This document shows, piece after piece, positions 19,013 to 30,242 of a stretch of DNA of 31,354 nt. Location: the NCBI GenBank assembly GCA_964058805.1, contig CAXKVV010000682.1:1-31354 (forward strand), in the 5' to 3' direction. Within the stretch, counting starts at the first letter, position 1; the number at the start of each line of letters is the position of its first letter. Both the position numbers and the translations under genes were made by a program. Under the pieces are notes generated by a model, which was given only the letters and a program-made list of their open reading frames with translations, searched no databases and was not told the origin of the DNA. Origin of the DNA: Schoenoplectus triqueter. Its lineage: Eukaryota > Streptophyta > Magnoliopsida > Poales > Cyperaceae.

Positions 19013-19761
19013 GGGAAAATTAGTACCATGCCACCTCAAAACTTTAAATTTAGCAAAATATCACTTCAAAACTTTAACTCTCTCTAATGCCACCCTAAAA
19101 TAAGTTTATTTAGTCTTTTGCCACACTTATATATTTTTTGTTCATTTTTAATTAAGTTCAGTAAAATATCACTGTATTTTTGGGATGTATTTTTTTAATT
19201 CTAAAAATACCCTCATTTTTGTCTGATATATCTTTTCCTACTAATTTCGTCTGTTAAAATCGTTGATATCTCTGCAAAATGCATAATGCAGATAGCAAAT
19301 TTCAGACTATGAGCATCATGATTCAGAACTTTAAAAGCGAAAATTCTATTCGTAAGCATATATAAATGTATTTTTGTAATTTTTTATGGGTCATTTGGAT
19401 AGAAGATTTTAGTATGATTTATTTGTTGACTGTTTTCTTTATTGTAGAATAAAATAAAAAAGTATTTGGTTTGACATTTGCTAAAATAATTACGCATTTT
19501 GCAGAGATATCAACGATTTTAACAGACGAAATTAGTAGGAAAAGATATATCAGACAGAAATGAGGGTATTTTTGGAATTAAAAAATACATCCAAAAAATA
19601 CAGTGATATTTTACTGAACTTAATTAAAAATGAACAAAAAATATATAAGTGTGGCAAAAGACTAAATAAATTTATTTTAGGGTGGCATTAGAGAGAGTTA
19701 AAGTTTTGAAGTGGCATTTTGCTAAATTTAAAGTTTTGAGGTGGTATGAGACTAATTATCC
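19013..19761. mobile_element. MULE-like foldback MITE, 749 bp
   Basis: Two arms of about 275 bp (19013-19288 and 19487-19761) are inverted repeats with few differences. The outer ends are GGGAAAATTAGTACCAT and, inverted, GGATAATTAGTCTCAT; the inner ends are TCTCTGCAAAATGCATAAT and its complement. The flanks TTTTTTTTT (19004-19012) and TTTTTTTTC (19762-19770) fit a 9-bp duplication, as in Mutator-like elements. The spacer is about 200 bp without a coding frame. High arm identity suggests relatively recent origin or gene conversion. Confidence 0.82.
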
Positions 19762-19771
19762 TTTTTTTTCT

Positions 19772-19880
19772 GATTACACGCGGGTCCCATTTTTCTTCTA
19801 TCATTATACGCGGGTCCCATTTTCTTTTTATTCGGCTGTCCCCTCATTTTTCTACTATCATTACACGCGTCCCAGACGTT
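19772..19880. repeat. short imperfect repeats of ATTACACGCGGGTCCCA
   Basis: ATTACACGCGGGTCCCATTTTTCTTCTATC is followed by ATTATACGCGGGTCCCATTTTC and later ATTACACGCGTCCCA. These are three diverged copies separated by CT-rich sequence. Confidence 0.6.
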
Positions 19881-19889
19881 GTAATTTTT

Positions 19890-21150
19890 TCGGAAACTCA
19901 TTTTTCAGATATAATGAAAAAATGATGGATTAATGTTGGACGCAGTTTATATTTTTCCATGAAAAATATATGATTCTCTATATATGCCAAATGTATTTTC
20001 AACTCTCCGCACGACATGAGATTAATTTTACTTGCTACTTACAGCAGTTTACAAAAATCTGCCCGGACATAGTTTTGTAACCTTACTAACACTTCATTTC
20101 ATTTGCGGTCACCCTTCAATTAACAAATAAATTAAAATTTACTGACAAACACAAGGTATCAGCACCAAAACAATTTTCTCGTAAAAGGAAGCAACCAGTC
20201 GTCTAGTTAATAAAATACGAATAAAATATTGATACTGTTTGACATCGATGACAATTGACATTATATTTCTTTAAATTAAACCTGGCCGCTTAGAAAAATG
20301 TTCAGACATGACAAACTTCAAATTATGATAATTAATTAATTACATATTAAAAGTATTATAACCGGATTGTTACTGCCGAGTGCCGATAGAGTAAAAAATG
20401 TACATAAAATGATTAAAATCTGACCCATCCAGTTCAATCCATGCACAGAGCAGCGTGAAAAAATAGGGCTTGTTGAAGAAATTGTTCCAAGAGCCCGGCC
20501 AACCCATGGAAAATAAAGACCTGAATTTAATACTCCAATCTTGTTGCAAATACCTCCTTTGGACTTTTTGGAACATTCCTCCTTTTTTCAATGTGTCTAT
20601 ATTCATTATCTTTTTGGAATATTCCACATATTTTTCTTTTGCAATCACCTAGTTGATTTCAGTTCAATAACAAAATTTAAGCATTTAATCTGGCGCTAGT
20701 TGAGAAAAAGTTGTCTGAAAGGTTCGTGAAACAAGAGATACTGTGTTCTATCTTAATACCCCCCTGGGAACAATTGGTTTTCTTCTGACTTCTGAGTTAA
20801 ATTATTGTCGAATTTCCAATTGTTGTTGAAGTCTGTGACGATCTCTTTTAATACTTCAAATATCGCTTAGTTATTAGCTCTCGCCTTAGTTGATTAGTCT
20901 GTCGTGATCCTTTTCATCATTAAACTTTTCCCCAATATGTTACTAAAGGTTCTTTTCAGAAAAACAATATGTTACTAAAGATGCATGTTCGACTGAATTC
21001 TATTTTAGCGAAATTCCATACAATCTGAACATGTTATATTACACTTCTCAGTACAATTCACATCATGCATACAGGTAATTGGCAGGTACGATACTTGCTT
21101 CATACTGTACTTCTATTTTACCTAAAAAAGAGACATCAATAATCCTGCAA
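19890..21150. other. intergenic sequence, nothing recognised
   Basis: Two overlapping opposite-strand frames at about 20370-20652 have no family features. The part nearest 21395 probably includes the 3' untranslated region of the dioxygenase gene, but no convincing poly(A) signal was pinned down. Confidence 0.5.
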
Positions 21151-21395
21151 AACTTCAAGTAAACATACATTGATACATATAAGTTTTACACCCTACATAT
21201 TGCCCGGAATAATTATCACATCCACGGTCATGGGAGAAGAGTACCAAGTTAGGGGCAGATTGGGCATCTTCACACCGTACCAAATAAGAGTAATCGGACC
21301 ACATAAAATCCTTCACGTTGTATGGATTGTATATCACCAATTTCAGGTTCTATATATAGGGACAAGTAGGTGACCTTTCTTTAGTCTAGTAGGTC

Positions 21396-23580
21396 TCAAC
21401 TTGTGCTGATTCGGAGACTATCAATGTAGCTCTTATTGTTGGCCCCACTTGATTGTAAAAAGTCCAGAAAATCCTTGAAGCTACTTTCCCTATAAATCCT
21501 TGGGTGTTGTTCATCCACTAATTCCCCTGCACTCTTCACCTTCTCATGCATGGAGAAACTGTGAATACTTGCGATAGAAATCCTGCTATTATCACAGTTC
21601 AGAACCGCTCTGTGCACCAAAGAGCGGTACCTGCCATTGCTAAGTACCTCCAAGTGGTCTCCAACTTGCACATGGAGTGCATTTGAAGGCTGCAGTACTG
21701 CCTTCCAGGTATTGGTGCGGCGCTCCATTACCTCAAGACCAGGGCAGCTTGGAAGAAGCAGGGTTATGAAACTGAAGTCAGAATGTGCCGCTAACCCCAC
21801 ATTAAAACCTGGCTTTGTTAGCTGGGGATAGGAGTTTACTGCTATAATTTGCATGCCTTCTTCCAGCTTTTTCCGTTGGTATCCCTTATGAAGACCTAGG
21901 CTTTGGAGGATTGCATCCAATATATCTAAGGCCACTCTCCTAACTTCTACTGCATATTTCCCCATTTTTTCCCTATTAAAGGCAAGAATTAAAATTTAAA
22001 TATCCATGCATAAATCAAAGAATGGCATGCCAGTCAGTCATCTCAGTACAAGGTTCCACCTACTGGTATGGTATGATCAGACCATATATATATATACGGC
22101 TCCGATGATACAGTTGTCGATTTGATTTCCATGTTCATATACTAGACAATACAGTTTACTTATTATTACATGCTTAATGAAACATGATTAACTTTGCTAG
22201 TTGCTTGCTTTCTTAAAAAGGGAGAAAACAAGTAGATAGTATATGTTTTAAATGCGAATATACCTATAGCTTGGTGGATCTTGTGGCCAGAAATGTTTCC
22301 ATTCATCTAAGGGGTGGGCATAATGCTTCAGAAATGACCTGCATTTGTTGATACCTTCATTTGAGCAACTGTATCGAACTGGTTTTGTTATGTCGGGTGA
22401 TATGAACTTGGCCTTCAAGTTGGGTGATAATTCAAAAAATTCAGATGCTGCTTCTAATGCTCCTTCCATGACAGATTTTCTAATTCCATGGTTTATCACC
22501 TGAAAGGTACATGATGTATGGTTTAGCATCTCTGTATATTAACACAGAATTGCATAGCGGTAATCGTTGTATTTTTTTTTCTCAATGACAAAGCTAAAAT
22601 CTTGAGGTGGGAAAAGAGGAATGAATGGCAGAATATGCCGTTTAATATTAATAGAGTACCAGTACAACGCTAGCTTTAAGTGGTAAGGGACATATTTATG
22701 CAAACATATGGTTTCACTCCATAGGCAAAGATTATTTGATGGTAATTAAATGTAACCCTCTCTGTTTATATATTCTATCCTATCATGGTTCCTTCATTTC
22801 TTAGCTGATCATTACCTGGCAATACATAGAATTGCATGTCATTTGCATAAGAACCCAAATATCTGTTCCTTTTCAAGTATGTATGGTTGGGTTAAACATA
22901 ATTTGTGAGGAAAGTAGATAATTGGCACTTTTAATCTTTTTTTTTTTTGAAGAAAGAAAAGTGGTCACGGGGGCTTGAACCGCGGTCCTTTCAAGAAACA
23001 AGTCAAGTGCTTGCCTACTAGGCCAACCCACGCACTTGGACTAAAGATGATTATTTTGATACTAATTAATGTCTTGTAAAGCTGAAGTAGGAAGAAAAAT
23101 ACTGAAAAGGGATAAAATTGGAAGAATTAGCCATTGAATAGCAAAATATAGTACCAGACTACCAGTACAACACTTTGATGTGGAATTTATACTTATTGAA
23201 ACATATCATATCACTATGTAAAGATAATTTGACGCCATTAATTGTGATCTTTATTATTATTATTATTATTATTATCGGTTTTGTTGTTGTTTTTTATTAT
23301 TGTGCCTTCATTTCCTGGCTGATCATTACTTGGGGTTGACGATACATATAATTGCATGTCATTTTACCTAACCAAAATATTTGTACCTTCAACTATATTA
23401 TTATTGGGTTAAAGTATCACGGACCTGGAAGCAACCTATGTCTCTGCATGCAGCAGCAATCTCTCTTATAACCTGGGACCTGCTCTTGTCTGTCTGATGC
23501 AACCTACTGAAATCAATAACTGGCATTTGCATGGGCTCAAGTTGCTTAGTCGGTACCAAGCTGTGACATCTGGCACTCAT
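21396..23580 (-). CDS. 2-oxoglutarate/Fe(II)-dependent dioxygenase, DMR6-like/2ODD family, three exons
   Basis: A cytosolic oxygenase that would hydroxylate or oxidise a small molecule using O2 and 2-oxoglutarate; the substrate cannot be told. Exons on the minus strand are 23580-23425, 22499-22264 and 21972-21396, joined by introns of 925 and 291 bp (donors CAG|GTCCGT and ATAG|GTATAT; acceptors TTTCAG and AATAG). They give 322 residues, the usual family length. The start ATG (23578-23580) leads to MPVIDFSRL (residues 19-27), the DIOX_N opening. Across junction 1 the frame gives CRDIGCFQVINHG, and across junction 2 DPPSYREKMGKYA, both family hallmarks that confirm the splicing. Iron ligands are His194-Ser-Asp196 (HSDF) and His251 (VHR), and the 2OG-binding pair is Arg261-x-Ser263 (RIS). 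The motif before HSD lacks the common Cys (YPQLTKP), and INKCRSFLKHY replaces the usual WRDFLKHY. These point to a diverged but probably active enzyme. I see no premature stop. A TATA box lies about 90 bp upstream. Confidence 0.9.
22932..23038 (-). mobile_element. tRNA-derived SINE in dioxygenase intron 1
   Basis: The minus strand reads GCGTGGGTTGGCCTAGTAGG (A box TGGCCTAGTAGG, about 23014-23025), then CCGCGGTTCAAGCCCCCGTG (B box GGTTCAAGCCC, about 22973-22983), then an A-rich tail (T run at about 22937-22949 on the plus strand). A and B boxes and the tail fit a plant SINE or tRNA retropseudogene. GCACTT on both sides (22925-22930 and 23032-23037) may be a short target duplication. It is inserted in the same orientation as the host gene. 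Confidence 0.6.
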
Positions 23581-23670
23581 GACTCTCCTAGCTAGTTATT
23601 CTCCAAATCAACCCAATAGTGAAAAAAAATCTAATATGCACATGTGCTGTGAAAACATCATTTAGGTGTG

Positions 23671-23679
23671 TATTTATAG
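23671..23679 (-). promoter_or_regulatory. TATA box of the dioxygenase gene
   Basis: The minus strand reads CCACTATAAATACACACC, a canonical plant TATA box, about 90 bp upstream of the start ATG at 23580. It predicts transcription from about 23640 and a leader of about 60 nt. The region just upstream (minus strand, 23700-23900) has no other motif I can name with confidence. Confidence 0.72.
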
Positions 23680-23680
23680 T

Positions 23681-25853
23681 GGCCGTAGAATGCAAGATAC
23701 AACGTACATGGAAGCATGGAACTTCAAGAAGGCGGTTGGTGATAAGATGTGTGTTGGATTGGTCCAGGGGGAGAATTAAAGGCCCACTATATGCCTTTGG
23801 TCTATGGATATCGATTCTGCTACATGTCAAGATACCTCTTTAATTGATCTCATGAAGGATCCAAATATTCCTTGTCGAATTCAATGCCGAAAAGAAATAT
23901 TCTTTCATGATTATTATTTGTGTTCACTATCACCTTTTGGGGAGAAGCCGGAATCATGGTTTTGGGAAATTGGGCTGTATGTGGGAAACCATCACCCGCC
24001 CACGGTCTTTTATCTGCCCGGATTTGTATAAACTGCTCACAATCTCGGCCATGGTTCTCTTGAACACGGCATGCAGAAAAAAGCTGTAAGAAAAAACATG
24101 GGTTCAGTCTCCTGTGGCTTGTGACTGCAAGCTGTCGAAATACCAGACGTGATCATCTAATAAATGGTCTAATGGAGCAGGAGCTGGTATAATAGGCCCT
24201 GGTCGGCTGGAGGCTGGAGGCTGGAGCGATTTCTATTGTATTGCATCCGATTTTAAGGCCATTCGGCAATTTTATGACGTTAATTATCACAATTCACAAG
24301 TATCCTCGGTGGCAACTTTTAGTTATGCATCAAAGATTAGGCTGATTTTTTCCGTCTGAATTCCCGAGCCAGAACACATACATACTGGTAAAAAGTTAAT
24401 TCATCAAGCTGATAAGATATTTATTTGTCATCATCCATGCCGCTAGGTGTCTTTTAGTGACATGTTTAGTTGTTATTATGGAAATATGACGAACAAGGTC
24501 CTGTAGATATGAAAAATCCACTAATCAGAAACGTCATTAGAGGTGCTCGGACCAAAAAAAAAATAGAATATCAAGATTAAGAAAATATTTATTTTTCAAA
24601 AGAAAAATTTTATTTTTCAGTAATTCAAGGAAATGTCCGGAAGCGAGTTGGCATCAGTGTTGGTTCTGCTATTGTGTTCGACAAATTAAAAAGTAACGTT
24701 GGAATAGTATCATTTAAATAACAAAAGTAAAATAGTGATATTAGTGAAAAATATATTATTTCGAAAAATGAAAATATTATTTAATAAAAAATGTTGGATA
24801 GCATTATTTTATTTCATTTATTTTTTCTCACTGAAAAGATGATGTTATAAGTAATTTCATATTTGATAATTTATAAAATATAAAATATGATTATATAATT
24901 TTTTTTGTTGTTGTAAGATATTTACATTTTATCAACTGAAGAACAAGTATGAAAATGAGTTGAGAATATATTAGAATCAACCATCTTCAAATATGTAATT
25001 GAAGTAAATGAAAAAGGTGCGGTGATAAAGAAAAGTAAATCACGAAATTTGAAGAGTTCTAACAAAATTTTTGAATGGCAGATACCGTAATTTTTTTGAA
25101 CGATGTATATATAATATATCAAGAGTAAATATAACTTGAGCTTAAGCTATGGAAATTTTTTTATGAGTTTAACTTAAAAATATATTAAATTATTTTTATA
25201 TTTTGATTTATAATGTATAAACATTAAATATTTTGTTATTATTTTAAACCTGATTTTTTTTAAAAAAAATTAAAAATAGTGACTTCAAAAATTCAAAACA
25301 CCTCAAATTTTTATATCCCATAAAGTTTTCATATAAAGAATTTAATTCGCATAATAACAGAGATGATAATCTTTCTAATTTGGAAGATTATGTGTTTGGA
25401 GCAGTGAATGTTGAATGGGAGGAATAATCGCGGTACAAATGATATTAAAGAAGAGAGATCTGAATTTTAAAGATTTAGTTATGTCTTCGAAGAAAAAGGT
25501 GTATTCGTATTAAAAGCCCTCTGATCAAGAAATGTTTGAGAGCGGAAATTAGATATTTTGACAAAAATAATGTAGAGATGGTTCAGGACAGATTATTGGG
25601 ACAGAAGGCTTGGGACTAATATTATTCCATTAATAACATGTGGTCGTAGAGACTCTACTGTTTAACTTTTATTGTCACAGAATTTCTAGATGCATGTAAC
25701 ACTTCTAATACCAATTAGGAGTGATAGGGCAGTAATTGAACATTAATTAATGATAATTTGAAGAATTGGGATACCACGTCAAATGACGGAAATGGATAAA
25801 CGAGACAGAAATTGAACAATCTTATTACTCTTTTTCATAATCTGAGCTTAACA
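23681..25853. other. intergenic, no gene recognised
   Basis: 23700-24250 is of moderate GC, with several short overlapping frames and a GCTGGAG trimer repeat at about 24207-24226, but no domain is seen. 24540-25330 is very AT-rich and has no identifiable termini. 25370-25760 is unrecognised. Confidence 0.5.
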
Positions 25854-26285
25854 TCACGTTGCTCTTGTCATCGCTTCTATTCTATTTAATTTGCTGACTG
25901 GAACTCTCTTCACCTGCTCAGAATTTGAAATAAATGTTGTTGTTGGTTCTTCCTTCTCGATCAGAATTAGATGTACCTCCTCGTCAGATTCTGATTCCAT
26001 GATCGTTACATTCCCTCTCCCTTGTGAGAATTCTAGTCCCCAAGAATGAAAAATGAAGATAGGGAAGTGTGAATTTAACAGTTGGTTGTGCTGATGCTGC
26101 TTTTCCGAAGAGGAATAGCCCTCTAGCCAATTGACCACCCCTCTCCATCGCCAAGAGTGAAAAAAAATTTGAAACATCCATTGGAGCTTGATGTCAGGGA
26201 TCTTTGCTAGATGCAAGAGAGAACTCACCTGACATCGTGTTACCATTTCTATTTTTTGGAGGTTGGGTTTTGATTTTATTATCAT
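25854..26285 (-). CDS. unrecognised 143-codon ORF
   Basis: It runs from an ATG at 26283-26285 to a stop at 25854. The C-terminal part is hydrophilic and acidic (ESESDEEVHLILIEKEEP, near residues 97-114), followed by a basic tail (KRVPVSKLNRIEAMTR). The N-terminal part is Trp/His-rich and less protein-like. I recognise no family or domain. The acidic second half could be an exon of a host gene or of a retroelement. There is no visible promoter or partner exon. Confidence 0.3.
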   Translation of the reverse strand: MIIKSKPNLQKIEMVTRCQVSSLLHLAKIPDIKLQWMFQIFFHSWRWRGVVNWLEGYSSSEKQHQHNQLLNSHFPIFIFHSWGLEFSQGRGNVTIMESESDEEVHLILIEKEEPTTTFISNSEQVKRVPVSKLNRIEAMTRAT

Positions 26286-26310
26286 AGTAACCCCTAAAAA
26301 TTCTAATAAT

Positions 26311-26395
26311 TTTCGCTTTGTAAAATCCTTTATATCTGTTTTCGCTTTATAAAATCCTTTATAACTGTTTTCACTTTGTGCACATCTTTTCTACT
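26311..26395. repeat. 29-bp tandem repeat, about 2.5 copies
   Basis: TTTCGCTTTGTAAAATCCTTTATATCTGT is followed at 29-bp spacing by TTTCGCTTTATAAAATCC... (26340) and TTTCACTTTG (26369). Confidence 0.85.
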
Positions 26396-26490
26396 CCTGT
26401 CTACATTCATTTCCACTGTCTGCATGCCCCCATGCGAAATGCTCTCCGCACGAAACACTACTCTAATGCGAAGCACTTCTAAACATAAGA

Positions 26491-26855
26491 GTGTTTACAA
26501 AAAAATATTAGCATTGATTATATACAACAAAAAGTGTGTATGCTGAATGTTAACAATAATTATATTTGATTCAAAAGTGTTTATATTATATGTTAGTATG
26601 ATTATATCCGATTAAAAATATTTATACTAAATGTCTGCACTATTTTTATCAGATTAAAAAGTGATTATACTGAATGTTAACACTGATTATGTTAGATTAA
26701 AAACGTTTATATTGAATATTAGCATTGGTTATATGATCAAATGAAAAAATATTTATATCAAATATATATTAAAAAAGAAAAATATTTATACTAAATATTA
26801 GTACTGATTATATAGGATTAAACAATATTCACACTAATGCTAAAACTGACTAGAA
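26491..26855. repeat. ~43-bp degenerate minisatellite, nine units
   Basis: The motif RTGTTTATACTGAATGTTAG followed by CACTGATTATATCAGATTAAA recurs with starts near 26491, 26534, 26577, 26618, 26661, 26703, 26748, 26782 and 26825. Spacing is 41-45 bp except one 34-bp unit. Units differ at many positions, so the array is old. Confidence 0.85.
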
Positions 26856-26879
26856 GAGAAAATAATTGGGAGCAAAATT

Positions 26880-27135
26880 ATTGTAAATCATGATCAGGAG
26901 GAGAATCTTGAATAAAAAAAATTGAGAATGAAAAAAAGAGAACGATAAATATAGAAAATGAGAAAGCACAAAAAAAAGATTCATGGAGGGAAAAAGAGCA
27001 TGAGAAAGAGCACAAGAAAGATGAGGGAGAGAGCAACCGAGAGAAAAAGTGAGTGAGAGAGAAAATGAAAGCGAGAAAGAAGGAAACATGAAAGAAAACG
27101 GAACAAAAAATAAAACGTGAGAGAGAGATTTGGAA
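26880..27135. repeat. purine-rich (GA) low-complexity tract
   Basis: The plus strand is almost all A and G (GAGAAAAAGTGAGTGAGAGAG-like). The complementary CT-rich strand gives spurious Ser/Leu/Phe-rich frames in two phases. Such polypurine tracts can form triplex or act as GA elements; that is inference only. Confidence 0.8.
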
Positions 27136-27916
27136 GATGGTTAAGGAAGTAATTAAAGGAGATCACAATATTTTTTTATTTTAAGGACATAATTAATTAA
27201 TCAATATACTTGACTGTTTTATTCATTTAAAATAAAAAAACACAGTCTCCAAAAGGCGATTTTCTACTTTGTTTTGACAATTCTTTTAAGTATACAGATT
27301 GACGTCCCCGATAAGCTGGGGAAAAATCTTTTTCCATTAAATCTAAATTTCATTGAAAGCAACGAAGAGGCACAAGAGAGGTAGAAGAAAAGGTGAGTGA
27401 GAAGACCGAGAAATTACTGGTCATCAACAAAGGTGAGATTACTGGAAGAAGCTTTGGTCTTTATTTTCTTCTTAGTAATTGGTAGTTAGTAAAGGGAGGC
27501 TTTGTCGTTTAAGCAGTTAGGTATGGCCTAATGATAAAGAAGAGAAAAATATTAATCTAATGATCTTATTGATTAGCAAATTCTCACACATAAATATTAC
27601 ATTTGTCCATTACTTTGAAGAAATGTTTGTGTTCACACATCGATGATCATCAAAAGTGACCGTAAGAACACTAGTGGATCTAGATTTCGCCAAATCAAGC
27701 TCGATACTCTTTTCTATAATTTATATCTTGTTCCGATTAAATGAAACAAAATTAAGAGTTATACTTATATATATCACCTTTTGATGATTATCTCAATGTA
27801 GATCCCTCTCCGTGTATGCATATAGATGAAACATCTAATATTTGTATGATGAAAAATGTGTCCTGTCTAAGAAAAAAATGCACAACTTTAGAAAATATAG
27901 GGTTACCGTTGTAACT
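27136..27916. other. intergenic, nothing recognised
   Basis: AT-rich sequence with a few GA-rich patches (about 27365-27410). No ORF with family features, RNA gene or transposon terminus was found. Confidence 0.5.
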
Positions 27917-28004
27917 AAGATTTAATTTGTGATGTTATTGTTAGAATATTTAAATATTATAAGATTTAATTTGTGATGTTATTGTTAGAATATTTAAATA
28001 TTAT
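27917..28004. repeat. perfect 44-bp tandem duplication at the LTR start
   Basis: 27917-27960 and 27961-28004 are identical. Each contains TGTTAGAATATTTAAATATT, the likely LTR start (27939 and 27983). The duplication therefore spans the 5' boundary of the retrotransposon. Confidence 0.9.
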
Positions 28005-28481
28005 CATATTTAATATATGACCTACTACTAATAATCATGTCACGTTCATTTATAGATAATTAATTAAATGATGCATTTGAAAAGTGCATATAAAGATTGT
28101 ATCTGTATTTTGATGGAAAAATCGGATGTCCAAATTCATTGTATTCTAAAGGGTTGCCTCAGTCATTATAAAAGAGCTCATGTTCTGTAATTATGCATAC
28201 TTACTCAAAAAAATATTTCGTTCACTAAAGAAAAATAGAAAAAGAGCATAACAGAAAAAAATACCTAATTAAGCTATCATCATATCTGAGAAAAATCCTT
28301 GAAGATCGGTACTTCCGCTTCTGCCAGTTTTTCTTTCGCTATTTTTTTTTGCTTCAAAATGTCTGCTCTTTAAAAATGTGAGTTCTAATTTATATTTTAT
28401 TATTTTATATGATTTACATATTTTTGGACTTTAATTTTAATAATAAAATTATATTATATTTATTCATATTTTATTATATTT
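27983..28481 (+). mobile_element. 5' LTR-like region of a Ty1/copia element
   Basis: The region starts TGTTAGAATATT and contains a TATA box TATAAAAG (28167-28174). It ends just before a tRNA-Met primer-binding site, as an LTR should. The end has decayed to AT-rich sequence and no CA terminus is clear. No 3' LTR lies in the window, so the two copies cannot be compared. Confidence 0.6.
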
Positions 28482-28494
28482 TGGTATCAGAGCC
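28482..28494 (+). other. primer-binding site for initiator tRNA-Met
   Basis: TGGTATCAGAGCC is the plant retrotransposon PBS complementary to the 3' end of initiator tRNA-Met, where minus-strand DNA synthesis starts. Its place right after the LTR-like region and before gag supports the assignment. Confidence 0.88.
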
Positions 28495-29449
28495 AAACAT
28501 ATTTTCATATAAGATGCAATATTATAATTTTCATATTCAATTTCTAATGTAAACCGTGTGTGTGTGCGCATGTTGGAGTTTTTTATCAACTTACTTTACT
28601 TCTCTGTGTACAAATTAGAGATGGTTATGAAACAACTTTAGTCATGCACATGTGCATATGAGCACATGTATACTTTTCTCATACACCTTGATTGAATACA
28701 ACTTAAAAGTATGATTTCTTAGACCAAACCCCATCAAAGCCCTTTATTATAAGAAAAATGGCAAAATTTTCAGAACTTTTCTAGAGGACTATAACTGGGT
28801 AGGGTGAGATTTTTGTTGTGGGGTTTTATAGGATCCCATTTAATTTTAGGGATGTAATTTTTTTTCTAATTAGTACCTCTTTTTTGTTATATTTACGAAT
28901 CCTATTCTATTTTTTGGGATGTAATTTTTCAAGTTGGTATTTCTTTTATGCTATAATCTTGATTCATATTCTATTTCATTTATCCAAAATTCATTATATA
29001 TGCTAAACGGCCCAACATAAGTTTATTATATATAATTTGTGTTATTGTGTATCAATTTACTTTTAATATTTGATTGTTATAATTTTATAAATTTTAATTA
29101 TAACTGTCATTTTATTAAAAGAAAATATGTATTTACATTATGTTTGTATTACTATTATGTTTTATCTTTAATAAATTATTATTGTTAATTTTTTGAACTT
29201 TAATTGTCAGCATAATTTATTAAATTTATTATGTCCTATAGTTCAATTTATTTCTACCCAACGGTGATATGAATTGATTTTGTTTATGGATCAACTATTA
29301 TGTTAGAACTGAAATATTATTAGGCGTTTATTATTTATTTTAGATTGATTAATTATTATTATTCCTTTATAATTGATCTAATTTTATTATATTTTATTGA
29401 TATTTAGTTGATAATTGTAAGCATTTTTTGTTCTGAATTTAATGCAGCG
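28495..29449. other. long AT-rich untranslated leader of the copia element
   Basis: About 950 bp separate the PBS from the first gag-like codons. The stretch has no coding signal and contains GGGATGTAATTTTTT twice (about 28849 and 28916). It may include later insertions. Confidence 0.5.
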
Positions 29450-30242
29450 TTGAATAATATTAGTGCTCAAATCTCTGGAATAATATCATTGAATGAAACT
29501 AATTTCTCAACTTGAAAAGAACAAATTGAGATTTATCTCGGTGTTCTAAAAATTGACCAAGCGTCATGTGAAGGCAAAACCATTGCTTTAACAAATGAAA
29601 GTAGTGTTGATGATAATACTAATTTTACTAAATGGAAGCATTCTAATCATATATCTCTAATGATTATGTAAAGTACTATTATGTCTGCAATAAGAGGAGT
29701 ATTCCTGAGAAGGATGCAGAAGATAATCTTGTCACTGCTAAAGAATATTTAATTTCTGTTGAAAAGCAATTTAAGAGTACTTCTAAGACTAATGCAAGTG
29801 CTCTCATAATGAAAATATTCACTTCCAAGTATAATGGGACAGGCGATATACGTAAATATATGGATACAAAATTAAAAGGCATGAATATGATAATTTCTGA
29901 AGGATTTTTAGTTTATTTTATTATGACTTCTCTTCCAGCACAATTTGGTCATTATAAGATCAACTATAATACACAAAAAGAGAAGTAGAAAATGAGCGAA
30001 TTAATTACAATGTGTGTTGAAAAAGAAGAAATGATTAAGGCTGAAAAATCTGACTTCGCATATCCTGTTATTGATGGTCACAATCAAAGAAAAATAAAGA
30101 CAATGATAAAGATAAAAATAAGATAGATATGATTTTTAGTGTTAATAAAATAAGTACATCTAATACAAAATATACTCCTAAGTGTCATCATTGTAAGAAA
30201 TGTGGGTACATGAGGAATGATTGTAAGAAGTTTAAAAATTAG
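29450..30242 (+). pseudogene. Ty1/copia gag remnant with degraded zinc knuckle
   Basis: Three frames must be followed. 29450 to about 29695 resembles the start of copia gag (KEQIEIYLGVLKIDQ, then WKHSNHISLMIM), with in-frame TGA and TAA. About 29698 to 30126 continues in another frame (SVEKQFKST, MTSLPAQFGHY, ELITMCVEKEE), with a TAG at 29986. About 30090-30242 gives the zinc knuckle CX2CX4YX4C (30183-30224), where the usual His is Tyr, consistent with a C-to-T change. In life, gag would form the virus-like particle and bind RNA. The remnant is non-functional. Confidence 0.82.

Noticed and set aside
20370..20652. Overlapping plus and minus ORFs of 60 and 92 codons
   Set aside because: They are antisense to each other and neither shows a recognisable motif.
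22965..23040. Functional tRNA gene in dioxygenase intron 1
   Set aside because: A and B boxes are present, but I could not fold a proper anticodon arm and acceptor stem; an A-rich tail fits a SINE better.
23588..24089. Several short ORFs upstream of the dioxygenase
   Set aside because: They overlap each other on both strands across the promoter and show no domain.
26850..27166. Ser/Leu/Phe-rich minus-strand ORFs
   Set aside because: Low-complexity translation of a purine tract, open in two frames.
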